This document shows, in pieces, positions 1 to 12,204 of a DNA stretch of 64,000 nucleotides. Positions within the stretch are counted from its first letter, which is position 1. Every line of letters starts with the position of its first letter. The DNA lies in NCBI GenBank assembly GCA_944990035.1, contig CALYLX010000060.1:186001-250000 (forward strand), written 5' to 3'. Source of the DNA: Clitopilus passeckerianus (lineage: Eukaryota; Basidiomycota; Agaricomycetes; Agaricales; Entolomataceae). A model generated the notes under the pieces. That model saw only the letters and a list, made by a program, of their open reading frames with translations. It did no database searches and had not been told where the DNA came from. Made by a program: the position numbers and the translations under genes.

Positions 1-2
1 AT

Positions 3-1151
3 GGTTCCGACCAGACGCTGAACTACAATGTCGACGCCTCAACTCAAGGCCACATCGACGGTCTTCTGGAACGAGAGAACACTTTGATGTTCTCAAGTAA
101 CTCTCTTTCAGCTGGAGACCATACCCTTCAGATACAAGTCACCGCCTGCTCGGGTCAGACGTTTGCTCTTGACTATATCACATACAAGCCTTCTTTTGAT
201 ACTCTGCTATCAAAGCCAGCCCTTACACCAACGACCACATCAGGTTCGTCTGTCAGTCCATCGAGTTCAGCTACCAGCCTTATCCCTGGATCTGTGATAG
301 GCTCTGGTAGTGCTTCGGGAACGACGTCGGGCTCCAGTTCCCCCAACACCGGTATCACGAATGGTTCAGGTAAAAATTTCCCTGTTCTTATCCCTTACTA
401 GTTGCTCATCAGCTCCATTCCAGGCTCAAGCAATAACGGTGGCAACTCAAATAGCGGCGACAACAATCCGATAGGCTCGAGCAAAAAGACAAATACTGGC
501 GCCATCGCAGGTGGTGTCGTCGGAGGTGTACTGGCACTCCTCCTTCTCGCGCTGCTGCTACTCTTCTTGAAGAAACGCAAACAAAGGGCCGAAGCTGCTG
601 CCCTTGACAAGGAAGCTCGTAAGTCTTCTCCTCAACTTACAACTCCCAGATGCTAATCACTGTTACCAGCACCCACCGTCGAGCCATTCACCAGTAGCCA
701 GGCTGCCACTGGAGCCGCAAGTGACTCAGCCACCGCCGTTTCGGACGTCAAGCTTCCTCTCATCGGCCGTTATACTGGCCCAGATGCAGCTCCCAGCGAC
801 AGGAGTGCATCCCCACTCCTCGTACCTCTTCGCCACAATCCCAGTGCTACTCGTGAAAAGGCCGCTTTGGCATTGGTCAACGCTTCCTCTCCCACTGATA
901 ATAGTTCTGCGATGTCCTCCGGCGGTGGCGCCGACCCACTTCTTGTGGGTCGTATGCAGAGGCTTCAGGATCTTGTCACCGAACTGAACAGGGAGCTAGC
1001 CCATGGAGGAGAGAGCAGTCCACGTGTTGCCGAGCTTAGAGGTCGCATCTCCGAGCTAACAAGGGAGGATACGCAGAGTGCTCAATATGTGACTCAAAAT
1101 ATGTCGTTACGCCACCAGAGTGCTATTCCACCTCCTTACGAAACTGCTTGA
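3..1151 (+). CDS. Mucin-like single-pass membrane protein, 3' part only
   Basis: The reading frame is open from the window edge, so the 5' end is missing. Splicing out 370-423 (gtaaaa...ccag) and 619-669 (gtaagt...ccag) gives a continuous protein. It begins with the end of a beta-rich extracellular domain (motif LDYITYKP, as in the galactose-binding-like domains of this fungal family). A long Ser/Thr/Gly linker follows, probably O-glycosylated, then a transmembrane helix (GGVVGGVLALLLLALLLLF) with a basic stop-transfer KKRKQR. The cytoplasmic tail ends in a short heptad-like segment (LQDLVTELNRELA) and PPPYETA. Such mosaics are common in Agaricomycetes and have no known function; a cell-surface sensor or adhesin is only a guess. 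Confidence 0.75.
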
Positions 1152-1524
1152 TTCTTTGTTTCGACTCGTAGTTGACATTTTCTGGGCTTGAGCTTACGAT
1201 TATGGCGTCTTTCCACTCGTTATATATTTGGTTGTTGTAGGTTACCCTTACTTAGGTCGTTGGCGTACTTTCTTGCCGTACTTTCTTTAATTCTTCATAT
1301 TGCCTATTCCACAAACGCGTAATACCTATAATACCCCATCTTGGCACCTTCTGACCGAGAATGTCACGAAAGTATATATCCACTTCATCGATGTCCACCA
1401 CATCAGCGACGAGTCATAGGCCCAACAGCAACAGGCAGAAGGTGATCAGAAATGCCAAAAAAGTCCATTAAGTCATGTCCACAATTAACAATGTTCAGAT
1501 GTTATAATAATGGTCCTTCTCCAA
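1152..1524. other. 3'-3' intergenic spacer
   Basis: Spacer between two convergent genes. It would hold both 3' UTRs. I see no further gene or RNA in it. Confidence 0.6.
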
Positions 1525-3942
1525 TTATCGGAACAATAACAATAGTCCAGCTCCAGCGAGCAAGCTCATCAGGATCGAGACACCTGGTATCACCATCCTC
1601 GCCCCTCCACTGACCGACCCAGGACTCGTACTGCCCATCAACTGCCTCTCCTTGCCGCTCTTGCCATTTGACGTAGCCAACACCTCCGGGTCCACAGTCG
1701 CCGTGTTCACCATCTTCGTGAACGCCGTCGTCGAGAACGTCTGCGGTCCCTCCGTGTTCTCCGCAACCCGAGGGTCGTTAAGGAACACCAATGCAAACTG
1801 TGGTGCTTTGACGGGGATCGCGCAGCGATTGGCAGCCTGGTCGCACTGGATGGTAACAACCTCCAGTTCGCCTTTGAAAATGCCATCGACTTGGAATTTG
1901 TTGCCAAGAGTTTGGCCAGCCCAGGTGAAGTTGCTATTGGAGGCGACGGACGGAGCTGAGAGGTATCTGTGAGGGAAGGAGAAGTTTGTATCAGTATCGG
2001 CCTAGACTGGTTGAATTGGTTCATCACGTACTTGACGTAAACCTGCTGAGGCACCTGCCCTCCTTCCATAGTGAACGACCCGGTAATATCGTGTGCACCG
2101 CTTGGATCATCCATGAAGTTGATCATGGCAACCTTGTTGAGCTGGCCATTCTCGTAAATAGCGTAGGAGGGATTGAAGTCGCCGTTGTTACTGGTGTCAA
2201 CGATTTGGGAGACGTTGGATTTGCCGAAAGCTTCCGAAATGACGAGAACCGAGTAGAAGACAGGGCCGACAGTCCATTGGTTGAAAGAGCTTTGGTTGGT
2301 TGGGGGAGCCGTGAACGGCTAAGAATGATGAAGTCAGCGACATTCAAACTCTGAGCACAGGACCCCCAACTCACGTTGTAGTATACATTCTGACCACCGA
2401 CATGCAATAATGCATGCGAGAAGTTTGCGGCGGCCATCGTGAACCCGTAATCAATTGCCCAAAGCGCGGCACCAAAACTCTTCGAGATGCCCGGTAAACC
2501 ACCGCATGTCGCAGTATTAGTCTCGAACATGATGAAGGGTTTCCCATGCTGGGCTGCGAGCTGGCTGGAAGGGTGGTATGGATTGACGAGGTCGACTGCA
2601 GCCTTGTGGGTTAGGAATGTATGGAAGGTTTCTTGTGGGTCGACGTAGGAACCGACTTGGAATTGGACGAAACAATTGTTAGACGGGTAGCTGGAGACTC
2701 GTCAGTGAGTTTGCTAATAGGAGATGATGGGTAAGAAACGTACTGTTCCATAGTAATGGCGGTCAGATAGTCATTGTAGGCGTCAAGATACCCAGTATCC
2801 CAGACTTGGTCAGGTCGCCATGGCCCGGATGCAAGACTGGGCCCGATGAGCATGTTCTTGATAGGGATGTTCTGGTTGCCATTAACAGCATCAATGAGGG
2901 ACTGGAACTCATGGAAGTATTCTTGTGGGCCGTAGGGCTCTGTTCGATGTCCGTGTCTGGAAAGTATCGTTAAGTGTGAATACGGAAAAATCGTGTAATG
3001 ACACACACCCGAGATAATAATCAGGTTCGTTTCCTGCTTGAAGTCCAATGAGATGGTCGCCAAGGATAGCCTGGCCATGCTCTGCCATTGCGAGCCGCCA
3101 GTTCGTGTCATTGAAAGGGATGCCTATATGCGCCTTCAATTTCCTTTTTCCATGACCTACATAAAACACAAACCAACCTAGGTACCACCTGACGTTGACA
3201 AGAGTGGAAACGGTCTTCATGATGTAGAACCATTCTTTGTTGTACAAAACGGCGGGGGTCAAAGTCTACCAGGGCGAGCATTAGAATTTCGGTAAGAAGA
3301 TGAGGCCAGAAGGGCATACAGGGTTCTTGAGATCCGACTTTTCCTTCACGGTAGCATGTCCATCTGCAAACTCTTCGTCCTTGAAGACAGCAAAATCTTG
3401 CGTGTTTCCTCCCAAGCGAACATGAACGCTTCCTGCGCGGTCTGCGACTTGACTGAGCAAGTTGAGGAACGGGACCTTGATGTGTGATCTGCGGAATATC
3501 GGTGAGCTCATTATCTCGCCATGAAGGAGGCTTCAGCGTACGAGTTCTTGCCCACTATTGAGATAGGACCATGAGTTCAAACACGAGAATTGCATGTAGC
3601 GAGGTACTTACTGAGCTGGGTAACGACCGACATTTCGATGGAAAAGCCGTAGAAGGACCCGTGCTGCATGATTGAGAGGCCTTGTACAGTTGCATTGTTC
3701 GCTTGAAGGTTGAGAGTATAGTTCAAAGCTTGGTCGTTTGGTGGTGTAGGAGGGATAAGGATAGTTTCGTCGTATGCATTCAGAGCTGAGGACGATGTTC
3801 CTGCCGTCGGTGCTGCGCCTCCATTTTCTGTCGCTGTTGGTAGAAGGCCACTTGTCTGGCCGAATGGTACTTGTCCATAGACTGTGACTGCTCGAGCAGT
3901 ATTAAGGAGTGAAAGGGCCCAGAGGGTAGAAAACCAGAACAT
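1525..3942 (-). CDS. GH79 family glycosidase (beta-glucuronidase type), secreted and GPI-like
   Basis: A clan-A retaining glycosidase resembling fungal GH79 enzymes, which release glucuronic acid from arabinogalactan-type glycans. The start is the ATG at 3942, giving a signal peptide (MFWFSTLWALSLLNTARA). Exons can be followed through about eight introns. The acid/base Glu lies in AGNEPDYY (about 3010-3035) and the nucleophile Glu in IMFETNTATCGG (about 2505-2530). The domain also has HVRLGGNTQDF, typical of the family. The C-terminus is a small, polar-to-hydrophobic tail (VSILMSLLAGAGLLLLF) with no residues after it, as in a GPI-anchor signal. Exon 2 (3542-3554) is only 13 bases. Substrate is inferred from the family only. 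Confidence 0.85.
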
Positions 3943-4442
3943 GTCCTTGCAAGTCACGGACTGAAGGAACGGCTGTAGGGTGTTTAGAGGAAGGATGGCG
4001 TGAAAAATGAAACAGACCTACTTGGCTGCTTTCTTGGCCAACAACGACCAGCAAACTTGCCACGCCAAGATAGCGAGTGTTTCTTGACCAGCGACCGTCA
4101 TCGGCTTGGGTGTGCTTGGACTGCTAGGGGTTGCTCGATCGGGCGTGCTGAGCCGGCTTGGTGAGGTCTTGGTTTCTTGGCTCTTTGCAATTGTAATCGA
4201 ACGCTATCCCATTTTCCACAGCTTCAAGGCTGAGAACACATAGACGTGTTGTCTTGCATGAGTGCAATTGAGAAAATCAGAATCTCGTCAATGAAGCCGC
4301 GCAAGATGGTGGTTGAAGCAAAAGTTGGTCCGCAGAAAAGCTTGAGCTTGAGGCGCAGCAGATTTCGTCAGGGTTGTCATAATTTTTCCAACAAAGGGTT
4401 TACCACAAAAATCTTGGTCCTGAACAACGACAAGAAATCAAT
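3943..4442. other. Upstream region of the GH79 gene, no gene seen
   Basis: 500 bases between the GH79 start codon and tRNA-Ser(UGA). An open frame of 71 codons at 4246-4461 runs into the tRNA and lacks any recognisable feature. An A-run near 4406 (cacaaaaatc) may serve as the T-rich terminator of the minus-strand tRNA. Confidence 0.4.
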
Positions 4443-4541
4443 CGTCACCAGCAGGATTTGAACCTACGCCCTCAGAGAGGAACAGATATTTGGACTGAAG
4501 GTCGTTCAAATCTGTCGCCGTAACCACTTGGCTATAGTGAC
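4443..4541 (-). tRNA. tRNA-Ser(UGA) with 17-nt intron
   Basis: Read on the minus strand it folds as a class II tRNA. The acceptor GTCACTA pairs with TGGTGAC (one G-U), the D arm is GCC...GGC and the anticodon stem ACAGA pairs with TCTGT. The loop TT-TGA-A gives anticodon UGA. A long variable arm (CCTCTCTGAGG) identifies serine. The T arm is GTAGG-TTCAAAT-CCTGC. The intron at 4488-4504 sits after base 37, the canonical position. The discriminator is G. It differs from the two AGA genes in the acceptor stem, anticodon and intron. Confidence 0.9.
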
Positions 4542-4828
4542 TTGACAAAGATGCCCCTAATACGGCGTGCCGAGATCCCGAACTTGTTTTCTGAGGATTT
4601 CCTCTTCAAGTTCGCGACTGACTCCATCAAGTGGATGCTCGACTTCACAGTTGCCCCGAATACGTCGTTGGCAAAGATAAATCAAATGAAGAAAGCCGCA
4701 GAATGCATCGTCAGCCGAGCAGTCTCTGGGATGCTCGAACGCGGGTCTGGATCTGAATCTGTGGCTTGTGACATCGATGGATGCCTCGAGGCTCGAGAAC
4801 TAACCTTTGTGCTCCTTAGTTCTCTTCC

Positions 4829-6488
4829 ATGATTACTGGCGATCTGCACTCATGCCTGGCTATTGAAGATATTCGGTACTTGATTTTCGATGCCTTTGCC
4901 AGCACTAGGCGCTGCCAATTGGCTGCTTTGGCCAGAACTTGCAAAGCATTCACTGGTAAGGGACCACCTGTTGGCTGATCCACCAGTTTGACCTACCTAC
5001 CTCAATAGATACCGCTTTGAATATCCTATGGAGGTACCAGTACACCCTTGGACCGCTTGTGCAAACTATGCCGTCTGACTTATGGGAGATCTACTACGAA
5101 GAGGATGGCGATACCATTCACCGTTCTGTGGTGAGCTCGGCCTCTCTATCTCCTCCTCCGCACGACTAAATCATTGGCAGAAATTCACTCGAGATCTCCG
5201 AGACACTGACTGGCAACGCGTTGTCTACTATGGCGCCAAGGTTCAAGCTCTTCTCCTGCGGAAGGAACCTTTAGCAACGGAAGCGACTCCCACACCTTTC
5301 GTCCATTTGGAGTCCTTCATCGGTCTTAGTGCCTACCGCCCAGTCACGATCCTCCTCCCCAACCTTCGCTATCTCTGCATGGACCTCTACATTCCCCGAA
5401 TGCTCTCCGTGATACGTTTCATACCAAGCCTAATTGGATTCAGAGTCTCTTCGATCGAATTATACGCAGACAGCCCTCCAGTAGAGCTGCTCAAAGCTGT
5501 ACACCGAGTCTGCCCGTACCTCACAACCATACGCGTATTACGAACCAACGCCTCCACAATTGGATGCCCCACCATTTTATCCCAATTCGTTCGGGCTTTT
5601 CCAAAGCTGCGAGAAGTAGAGCTTGACAAATTGATTCCAACTCGGGAGCTCTTCAACCATCTTTCCCGACTCACTACCCTCACATCTTGCACTCTCTCGC
5701 TTCCGTTTACCAAGGATGACGAACCATTTCATCTGCAACGAGACGACTTCCCTCGTCTGACGAGCTTCTCCCTCGCCGTCAAGGAATGGGAATTCGCCAT
5801 CCCCTTACTTAGTGGCCTGTGCTCGCCACTACAAAGTCTTAAACTCCATGCCCACAAGTCCGCCCCTATCGAATCTATGGACCAGCTACTCCAAGCAATC
5901 GCCAGTCAGTTTCCTCTACTACAGACCCTGTATATCCAAGACCGGATCCCAACGAACATCAAATACATCGACGACGAGAACCCTACCGCGCGGGTGAACT
6001 CCGCAATGCAAGCCTTCTCACATCTCTTCTTCCTCCGCTATCTCCGCCACCTCACCCTTAGCGTTCCATTCGTCTTGAACCTGTACGACACGACTCTGTC
6101 CGAAATAGCGTCAACCTGGCCCCTCCTTGAAGCACTGGAGCTCCTCCCGGGCCTGGGAAACGTATCCTTCCTGACTTTGGAAGGCCTCATCCCAATTGTT
6201 GCCAACTGCTGGAACCTCTCGACTCTTAACATCAACCTCCGCTGTGAGCCCTTCAACATCCGACGACTTAAAGGCGTAAGCAACTGGAGAATACGTCATA
6301 TCGACTTCGAGAATTCCTATATCCATTCCCCGGTTGCTGTATTCCGGTGTCTCGTGGGGATGTTTCCCTTGTTGACTATCGTTGACGCCAAAGGACATAG
6401 AAGAGAGTGGGCAAAGGTCGAGAGCTTACTAGAAGGGAGTTTGATGCACATCCTAAAGGGCGATCATAGGGATTTCTTCGACGCTTAG
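4829..6488 (+). CDS. F-box/LRR-like protein (family 1), intact
   Basis: Three exons (4829-4955, 5009-5130, 5181-6488) splice cleanly to 518 residues; introns are gtaagg...atag and gtgagc...gcag. The N-terminus is a short F-box-like segment (LAIEDIRYLIFDAF ... LAALARTCKAF), split by the first intron just after the F-box, as in all its relatives here. The motif DWQRVVYYG opens the last exon, then come degenerate leucine-rich repeats to the end. By analogy it would be the substrate adaptor of an SCF ubiquitin ligase, binding Skp1 through the F-box; the target is unknown. It is the best preserved plus-strand reference for the damaged copies at 9.8, 31.4, 33.3 and 54.8 kb. The start ATG is inferred from alignment with these. 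Confidence 0.8.
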
Positions 6489-6656
6489 ACGTCTATAGTA
6501 GTGTGGATATATCTGGACCACATCATATTATTCAGTTCACGTATAATTTCGTATACACCATCCCAGTAATAAGTTCGTAAAAGAAATCCTGTACATAATG
6601 TGCTTGTAATGGCAACAAGTCCACATTCGTCACCGTCCCGTCCCATATACCGATCA

Positions 6657-8680
6657 TTACTTCTCAGCTTTGACCTCTTCGGTACCGTGGATATGACCTT
6701 GGTCGTCCATGCGAGCACTAGATGTCATCATAAGGCACAGAACGGGCTATCGCAAGATAAGAAAACACATACAGGACTTCCTCGGAGATATCGGTCGTAT
6801 CGTGCACACGGATGTAGAGCACAGGGAGAGCGAACAGCAGCCCAGCGACAAGCAGAGTCCATGTGGAGAGCAAGAGGTTCATATATCTGTGTCACATTGT
6901 TTAAAGATTGGTCCCGGATAGGGGTCATGTGGAAACTCACGGAATCTTGACTGCGTCAGCACGCCATGCACCAGCTGCACCAGCGGACTGCAAGGACTTG
7001 TAGAATCCAGCAAAGTGGGCAAGCTTGGCGGGGTCGTTGGACATGGCTCCCATGATCCAGTAGGCATACGATTGCCACATGGCGTCCATCATTCCGAGGA
7101 AGATGTATAGGAAGACCTTTCCGACGTAGCGGGATTCGTTGAAGTCGATACGGCTACCTTGAGGAAGGTGAGCACGAGTGTACTCCCTGAGTGTCAAACG
7201 TTCTTATTAGCAATCGTATGGTCATTATCGAGTGTGAATACGCACTTCTGATAGAAGTATGCCCAGATGTGGGTGAAGAAGACGAAGAGGAGAAGGATGA
7301 CCCAGCCGGCGAAAGCGCGAGTACGACGCTTGAGCTGCTTGCGATCGAGAAGTGCGGCGGTCAGGATGGAACCAATGATTTGGGCGATCCAGTAGACAAG
7401 GTTGTTCAAAGCACGAGTACGGATGTTGAAGATAGCACCGTTGTAGTTGTTAAATTCTAGAGGGATCTATGTGAGGAGGATGTGCGGAGCGGAAAGAGAG
7501 GAAGAACATACGCCAGGTGGTGAACCAGTTGGAGGCGAAGAAGATAGGGAAAAGCAAGAAGATCAACTTATCCGTCTTGAGGGTGATGTACAATCCATAG
7601 ATTTCTGTCTTCCAGCTAGGTTGACGAGGAGCGGTGACTTTCGTCCCATCCGTACGGATCATCCTGTTCGGGTCGGCCAGAGTCAGGGGAAGTGCACAAC
7701 CGAGACAGGTGAGGACGAGGAAACCGATCTGAAGAATAGTTTAAACCAAAGCCTAGAATAAAACATGGTAATTGACGCACGTAGGTTCCATTTCCAACTA
7801 CGAAGATGGTAATTGGTTAGAACAGTTCTTTACGTTCTTAGAGAGAAAGCTTACCGGCGTCAGCCTAGAAGACATTATCAGACTCTGATTTCCTCTGTTA
7901 TCAAGATAGTACACACCATAGAATGGATATTCTGGCCCAACGCAACCGATGCACCAACAACACCTCCAAGATTGAAGATGGCCCAGAAAATGGCAATGAA
8001 TCTGCCTTTCTGACCTTCGGTAGGGTATGCCAACATCAGGGATCCCTGGGCTGTCCAGAGAAGACCAGCGCAGACGCCAAGGATAGCACCAGCGGCAATA
8101 ACGAAGGCACCAGCATGAGGGTGGATGTTAACAGCACTATATCGCAGTGTCAGTAGAAGTCGCCACGGAGAAGGTGACACTTACAGGAAAGAACCAATAT
8201 ACAAAACGTAACCAGTTGTTCCCAACAGAAGAGTGAGACGAGGACCAATCGTGTTGTTGATAGAACTAAGGTCACATCAGTCAATAACCATGTGAATGAA
8301 GCTCGGAGTACTCACCCAGCGAAGAAAGCGGCAACAGAGAATGTAGAATAGAGTGCTACATTGGCGTTTGCACTCGACTCACTATCAACTTGACCACCAG
8401 CTCCCAGACCGTTCAGAGCATTGAACAGACCTGACATTGTCCGTCAGCAACTATACACCCATACTTGAAGCAGAACATACCGGGACACATAAAGCAGACA
8501 AATCCCAGAATGCATACCTGATTGTCATGCAGATAAGTATGAGCTGGGCCAGAGAACTATGTCAAGGGGACGAACCTGCAAGACGGGGTGGTAATAGATC
8601 CCTTTGATGCCTGTGGGACGTTCATAGCTTCTTGTCTCGGGAGAATCGACAGAGCCCTTCTCGTCGTGAGTGCCAGACAT
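6657..8680 (-). CDS. UNC93-like membrane transporter (MFS fold)
   Basis: A multi-exon gene read from the ATG at 8680 (MSGTHDEKGSVDSPETRSYE) to a TAA at 6657-6659. It encodes a polytopic protein with about eleven hydrophobic segments. Family-typical stretches include WTAQGSLMLAYPTEGQKGR and FWAIFNLGGVVGASVALGQN in the middle, and LGMMDAMWQSYAYWIMG, as in fungal UNC93/DUF895 proteins. The C-terminal tail is acidic and is reached through an intron with donor gtatgt near 6745 (…SEEVL / ARMDDQG…). UNC93 proteins are ion-channel regulators or transporters in animals; the fungal substrate is not known. A TATA-like run (tatatgtatatatat) lies at 8736-8750. Confidence 0.82.
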
Positions 8681-9790
8681 GGTGCTCGACTGTGTAGGAG
8701 CGGCGATGGTCCGTGAAAAGCACGCATTATGCCACTATATGTATATATATCGTACTCAAAATAGACGCATGGCAACTTATCCGAGGTGCATGGTGCGCAT
8801 GCTTACAGGGCAACAAATAGATGCATGCCGAAAGACGACCGAAAGACAGGGTGATAGGAGTGCCAGAGCATAAGATACAGTTGCAGTTAGGTGAGAACGG
8901 GGTTGTGGTCCCGACCACATGGGTGTGGGGATTTCCCTCAGAATGCTAATACGCCTCATTCCTCTACCCCGTTTCCCAACCTGATTTCGACGAGGCAGCA
9001 CCTCGATTTCCGTGAAGTCGCTTGCCTTTTGTCATTTATTTGGCCCAGAAATACATCCAGAGACCTTGTTCACCAGAGATGAACCATTAAATTTCACAGG
9101 GTCGTCTCGTTCACCTCTGATCCGTATCAGTGTGCACATATGAGTCCACCAGGATGCAACTCCATCGGGCCGAATTAGGTACCACATCTGTTCTCGGCGC
9201 TGTTTGCCGATAATTCAAGCTCATGAGGCTTGTGACCTTTGAATATTGAACGGGGAATTACACGGGTAATCGAAGCCGCCGCGTATACGGAGACACAAGG
9301 AACAACAAGGAAGGGCTGACGATGAGCCAGATTTTGCAGGCGACGCGTTACATTGGTCCCTGATCCCACCACACACACTTGAGCCCAGTCAAAATCTGCC
9401 ATCACCATGCGTTTCCACCATGCGAGAAACCGCCCCCGTTTGATAATCTTGAAGGTTGAGCCTCAAAATACACGTGTTGGTACCGATTCATAGTGAGGTC
9501 GCCAAGATTGGCAATGTTCTGTCCCTCACAAAACCCATCAAATCAAACACATTGCAGAGTACTATGATTATCGACACATCGCGAGGTGAAAGTGGCCATC
9601 TGAGAAAATGGAAGGATTTGCGATACAGGATAACGATAGATGATGGCCGCTTGACATGGATAGTGAAAGATAGGGGGTATAAGGCTTACACAAGGTTGTC
9701 CCGGGCTGGCTGCGGTAATGTGTGGGTCAAGTGATCTGCCATTCTTTGTTGAATCTTCGTCCTTGAAATGATTGCGGCGTACTTACAGGT
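8681..9790. other. Intergenic region, no gene seen
   Basis: 1.1 kb between the start of the UNC93-like gene and the 3' end of an F-box gene. The near side (8681-8760) is the UNC93 promoter with an AT-alternating run at 8736-8750. The rest has only short, featureless open frames. Confidence 0.5.
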
Positions 9791-11426
9791 TTAGGATTCT
9801 ATCGAGCGCGGGGCTGTCGTGCGTAATACTTGATTGAGCGCATTCCATGCCCCCATCGTAGGTGCAAAGGAGCCGTATATTGATGCTCTAGGAAACATCC
9901 TCGTGAGACAGCTTTGAATTTCTGATACGGGACCATCGATAGGAGAGTTGATGAGCGCAACGAGACGACATGGAGCCAGCTTTAGTTTGGATAGATGGTT
10001 TGAGTCGAAAGGCCGGCAGTTCATCGCTACCACAAGGGTACGAAGGTATGGGCAATGCACCAGTATGGGCACTAAGCCTTCAAGGGAAATTCGTGGAACG
10101 CCCTGGGCAGGCTCTGAGTACACCTCGAGCTGGGACAGTGATGTCCACGAACGAATACTCTTCAGCCAGTCGTCGCCAAGGAGAATTGCTGCTGAAAAGC
10201 AACATCGAAATCTCTTCACATTCTGGAGTTCCCCTAACTGCGCCCCAATAATGGCACCAGTGCTGTCGGTAACGAGCACTTGGTGGGTTTCATGGAGGTA
10301 AATGTGTTCAAGAGATTTCATCCGTCCAAGTTGATCGAAACACTTCCTGGTAAGGTCAATGCGCTGCGGTATCGACATCGGCTCTTCGGCCATGGAAGTG
10401 ATGATTGTAATCGCCACGGTCTGCAAGCAGCTTTCAAGGGCGAGCTCTAGCAATGCAACAAGAATCTTCCAGGTGATGGCGGACAACTCGAGGGAAGTTA
10501 AGCGGGGAGCATGTTTTGAAGAGGTGTTGGAACCAGGGGTGTCAGATATGCATTGAAACCGAGCCGGAAAGTATGGAGTGATACGAGTTTGCAAAGGGGA
10601 TCCAGAATCGGGGCCACAAACTGGATAGACCCCAATCTCTGTGTGGTCAACTGTTTTAGATGCTTAAGCAGGCGCTCGATGTTGCTGAGATATATACCAA
10701 GCGCCCACGCGCCCTGCTCCTCAAGTTGCTCTCTATTGAGGTCAATGGCCAAGTTGGTCAGGTGGGGACAGAGTCGGTTAAGAGCGAGCAGAGTGGAAGG
10801 GAGATCATCGTGGGGAATGGAGGCCGTGATAGAAAATCGAGTGATCCCTGAATGGAGATAGCTTTGAAGGTATTTAACGAAGTTTTGGTTATTCGGGAGT
10901 AGGTGGAAAACGAGAGTGTGAAGTCGAGGCAACAAACACTGGACTGGTCTGTACAGACACATGGCGTCCAAAGCATCTTCTTCTCCCACTGGAAGACCCG
11001 TAGTAAACTCCAAGATACGGATTCTTCGTGCGTTGCGGTTGTACTTCTCCCAATCTGAGGGTTCAGGACCCCTGAAAAGAGCCTACTGCCCAATGAGTTT
11101 CGAATTTTTTGACCAACTGTTGATTGGCAGGAAGAACAATCGTTTTGTCGTCATAATCATCCGTGGTGATATCGACGAAATCGTCTGGCAGAATTGACCA
11201 AAGAGGATACAAACTCTTTTGCTTCTCCCACAAGCAATCCAGTGCTACCTCTGTTATCAAGCAAGTAATTGTCGTAAGCACGCCACTTCAATGTCACTAT
11301 TCAAGGAACTTCACCTGTGAAAGCTCGGCAAGTTCTGGCAAGAGCTTGTAGAGTAAATTCTCTGCCTACATCTAACTGCTGGAAGATGAGATCCTGTATT
11401 TCGACAGTTTGTAGACAGGGATGCAT
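9791..11426 (-). pseudogene. F-box/LRR-like gene (family 1) with a frameshift
   Basis: Starts with ATG at 11426: MHPCLQTVEIQDLIFQQL, then LARTCRAF, the F-box signature of this family. Intron 1 (gtgaag...taacag) and intron 2 (donor gttctt, acceptor cagtag) can be placed, giving EVALDCLW and then EPSDWEKYNRNARR. The long last exon is open in one frame down to about 10498. The family-conserved continuation (HAPRLTSLELS...) lies in another frame, overlapping at 10498-10594. No GT-AG intron bridges the change without deleting conserved residues. So this is either a genuine frameshift or a base-calling error. The remaining repeat region to the TAA at 9791 is otherwise open. Confidence 0.65.
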
Positions 11427-12204
11427 TGGAATTAATTCAGTTCAATAGGCGCCTGGTTTCTAGGTTCCCTTGCTGCTCAGGTTTGAGGTTAAACTTGGAT
11501 GACGAGAGCATGCTGACGCATTTCCAAAGCAAACAAATGAGGCTAATCTGATTAGATTAGCCCAAACAAGGAGCCACAGTGGGCCCGAGTCGGCGTTATT
11601 GCGAGGTCCACGATGACCTCCACCCTGAACGATTGTCGACAAAGGCTTCCCAGAGAAATCTGGCCTGGAAAGGTCAAAGAGAATGACTACTGGGCGAGTT
11701 ACAACAAGCATATAGGCCCAAAGGTCTCAGGAAATGGGAAGACGTTCATGATATCGGTGTCATTGGACTCAGGCATATGGGAGCGATGTCGGGGTGTCCG
11801 AATTATGATAGCTCGCAAGGCAGACGATGACCTTGGTGACGTTGTGAGAATCCGTCTCTGTTCTCTATATCTGGAGGAGATTCTTATCGGGGTCCTCGCA
11901 GACCATTGACACATGTCTAGACAAGAAGGCATATCCCGGCGACGCAAATCTGCCACCCCTTTCAGGAAGAGACATCCTCAGGCGCAAGAAGACTGCAAAG
12001 CTCGAATATGCGGAAGAATCTTCCAGCCGAGAAGCTGCGTCTGAAGAGCAAAAAACGGTCTTCACTCTCGTGTACGAGCTCGTCAAAGTGAACGTATACT
12101 GGATCGAACTATTCCCAGTTGTAGGTCTGAAGGACCGCGACAATCTCGCCATTGTCTATGACCAAACCTTCCCCATCAGTACCAACTCACACTCATTCAT
12201 CGCC
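11427..12204. other. Intergenic region with an unexplained open stretch
   Basis: From 11848 to the F-box start at 12205 the frame of the downstream gene is open for 119 codons but has no ATG. It contains a plausible-looking stretch (TVFTLVYELVKVNVYWIELF). A separate open frame with an ATG lies at 11613-11909. Neither matches anything I recognise. Confidence 0.35.
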
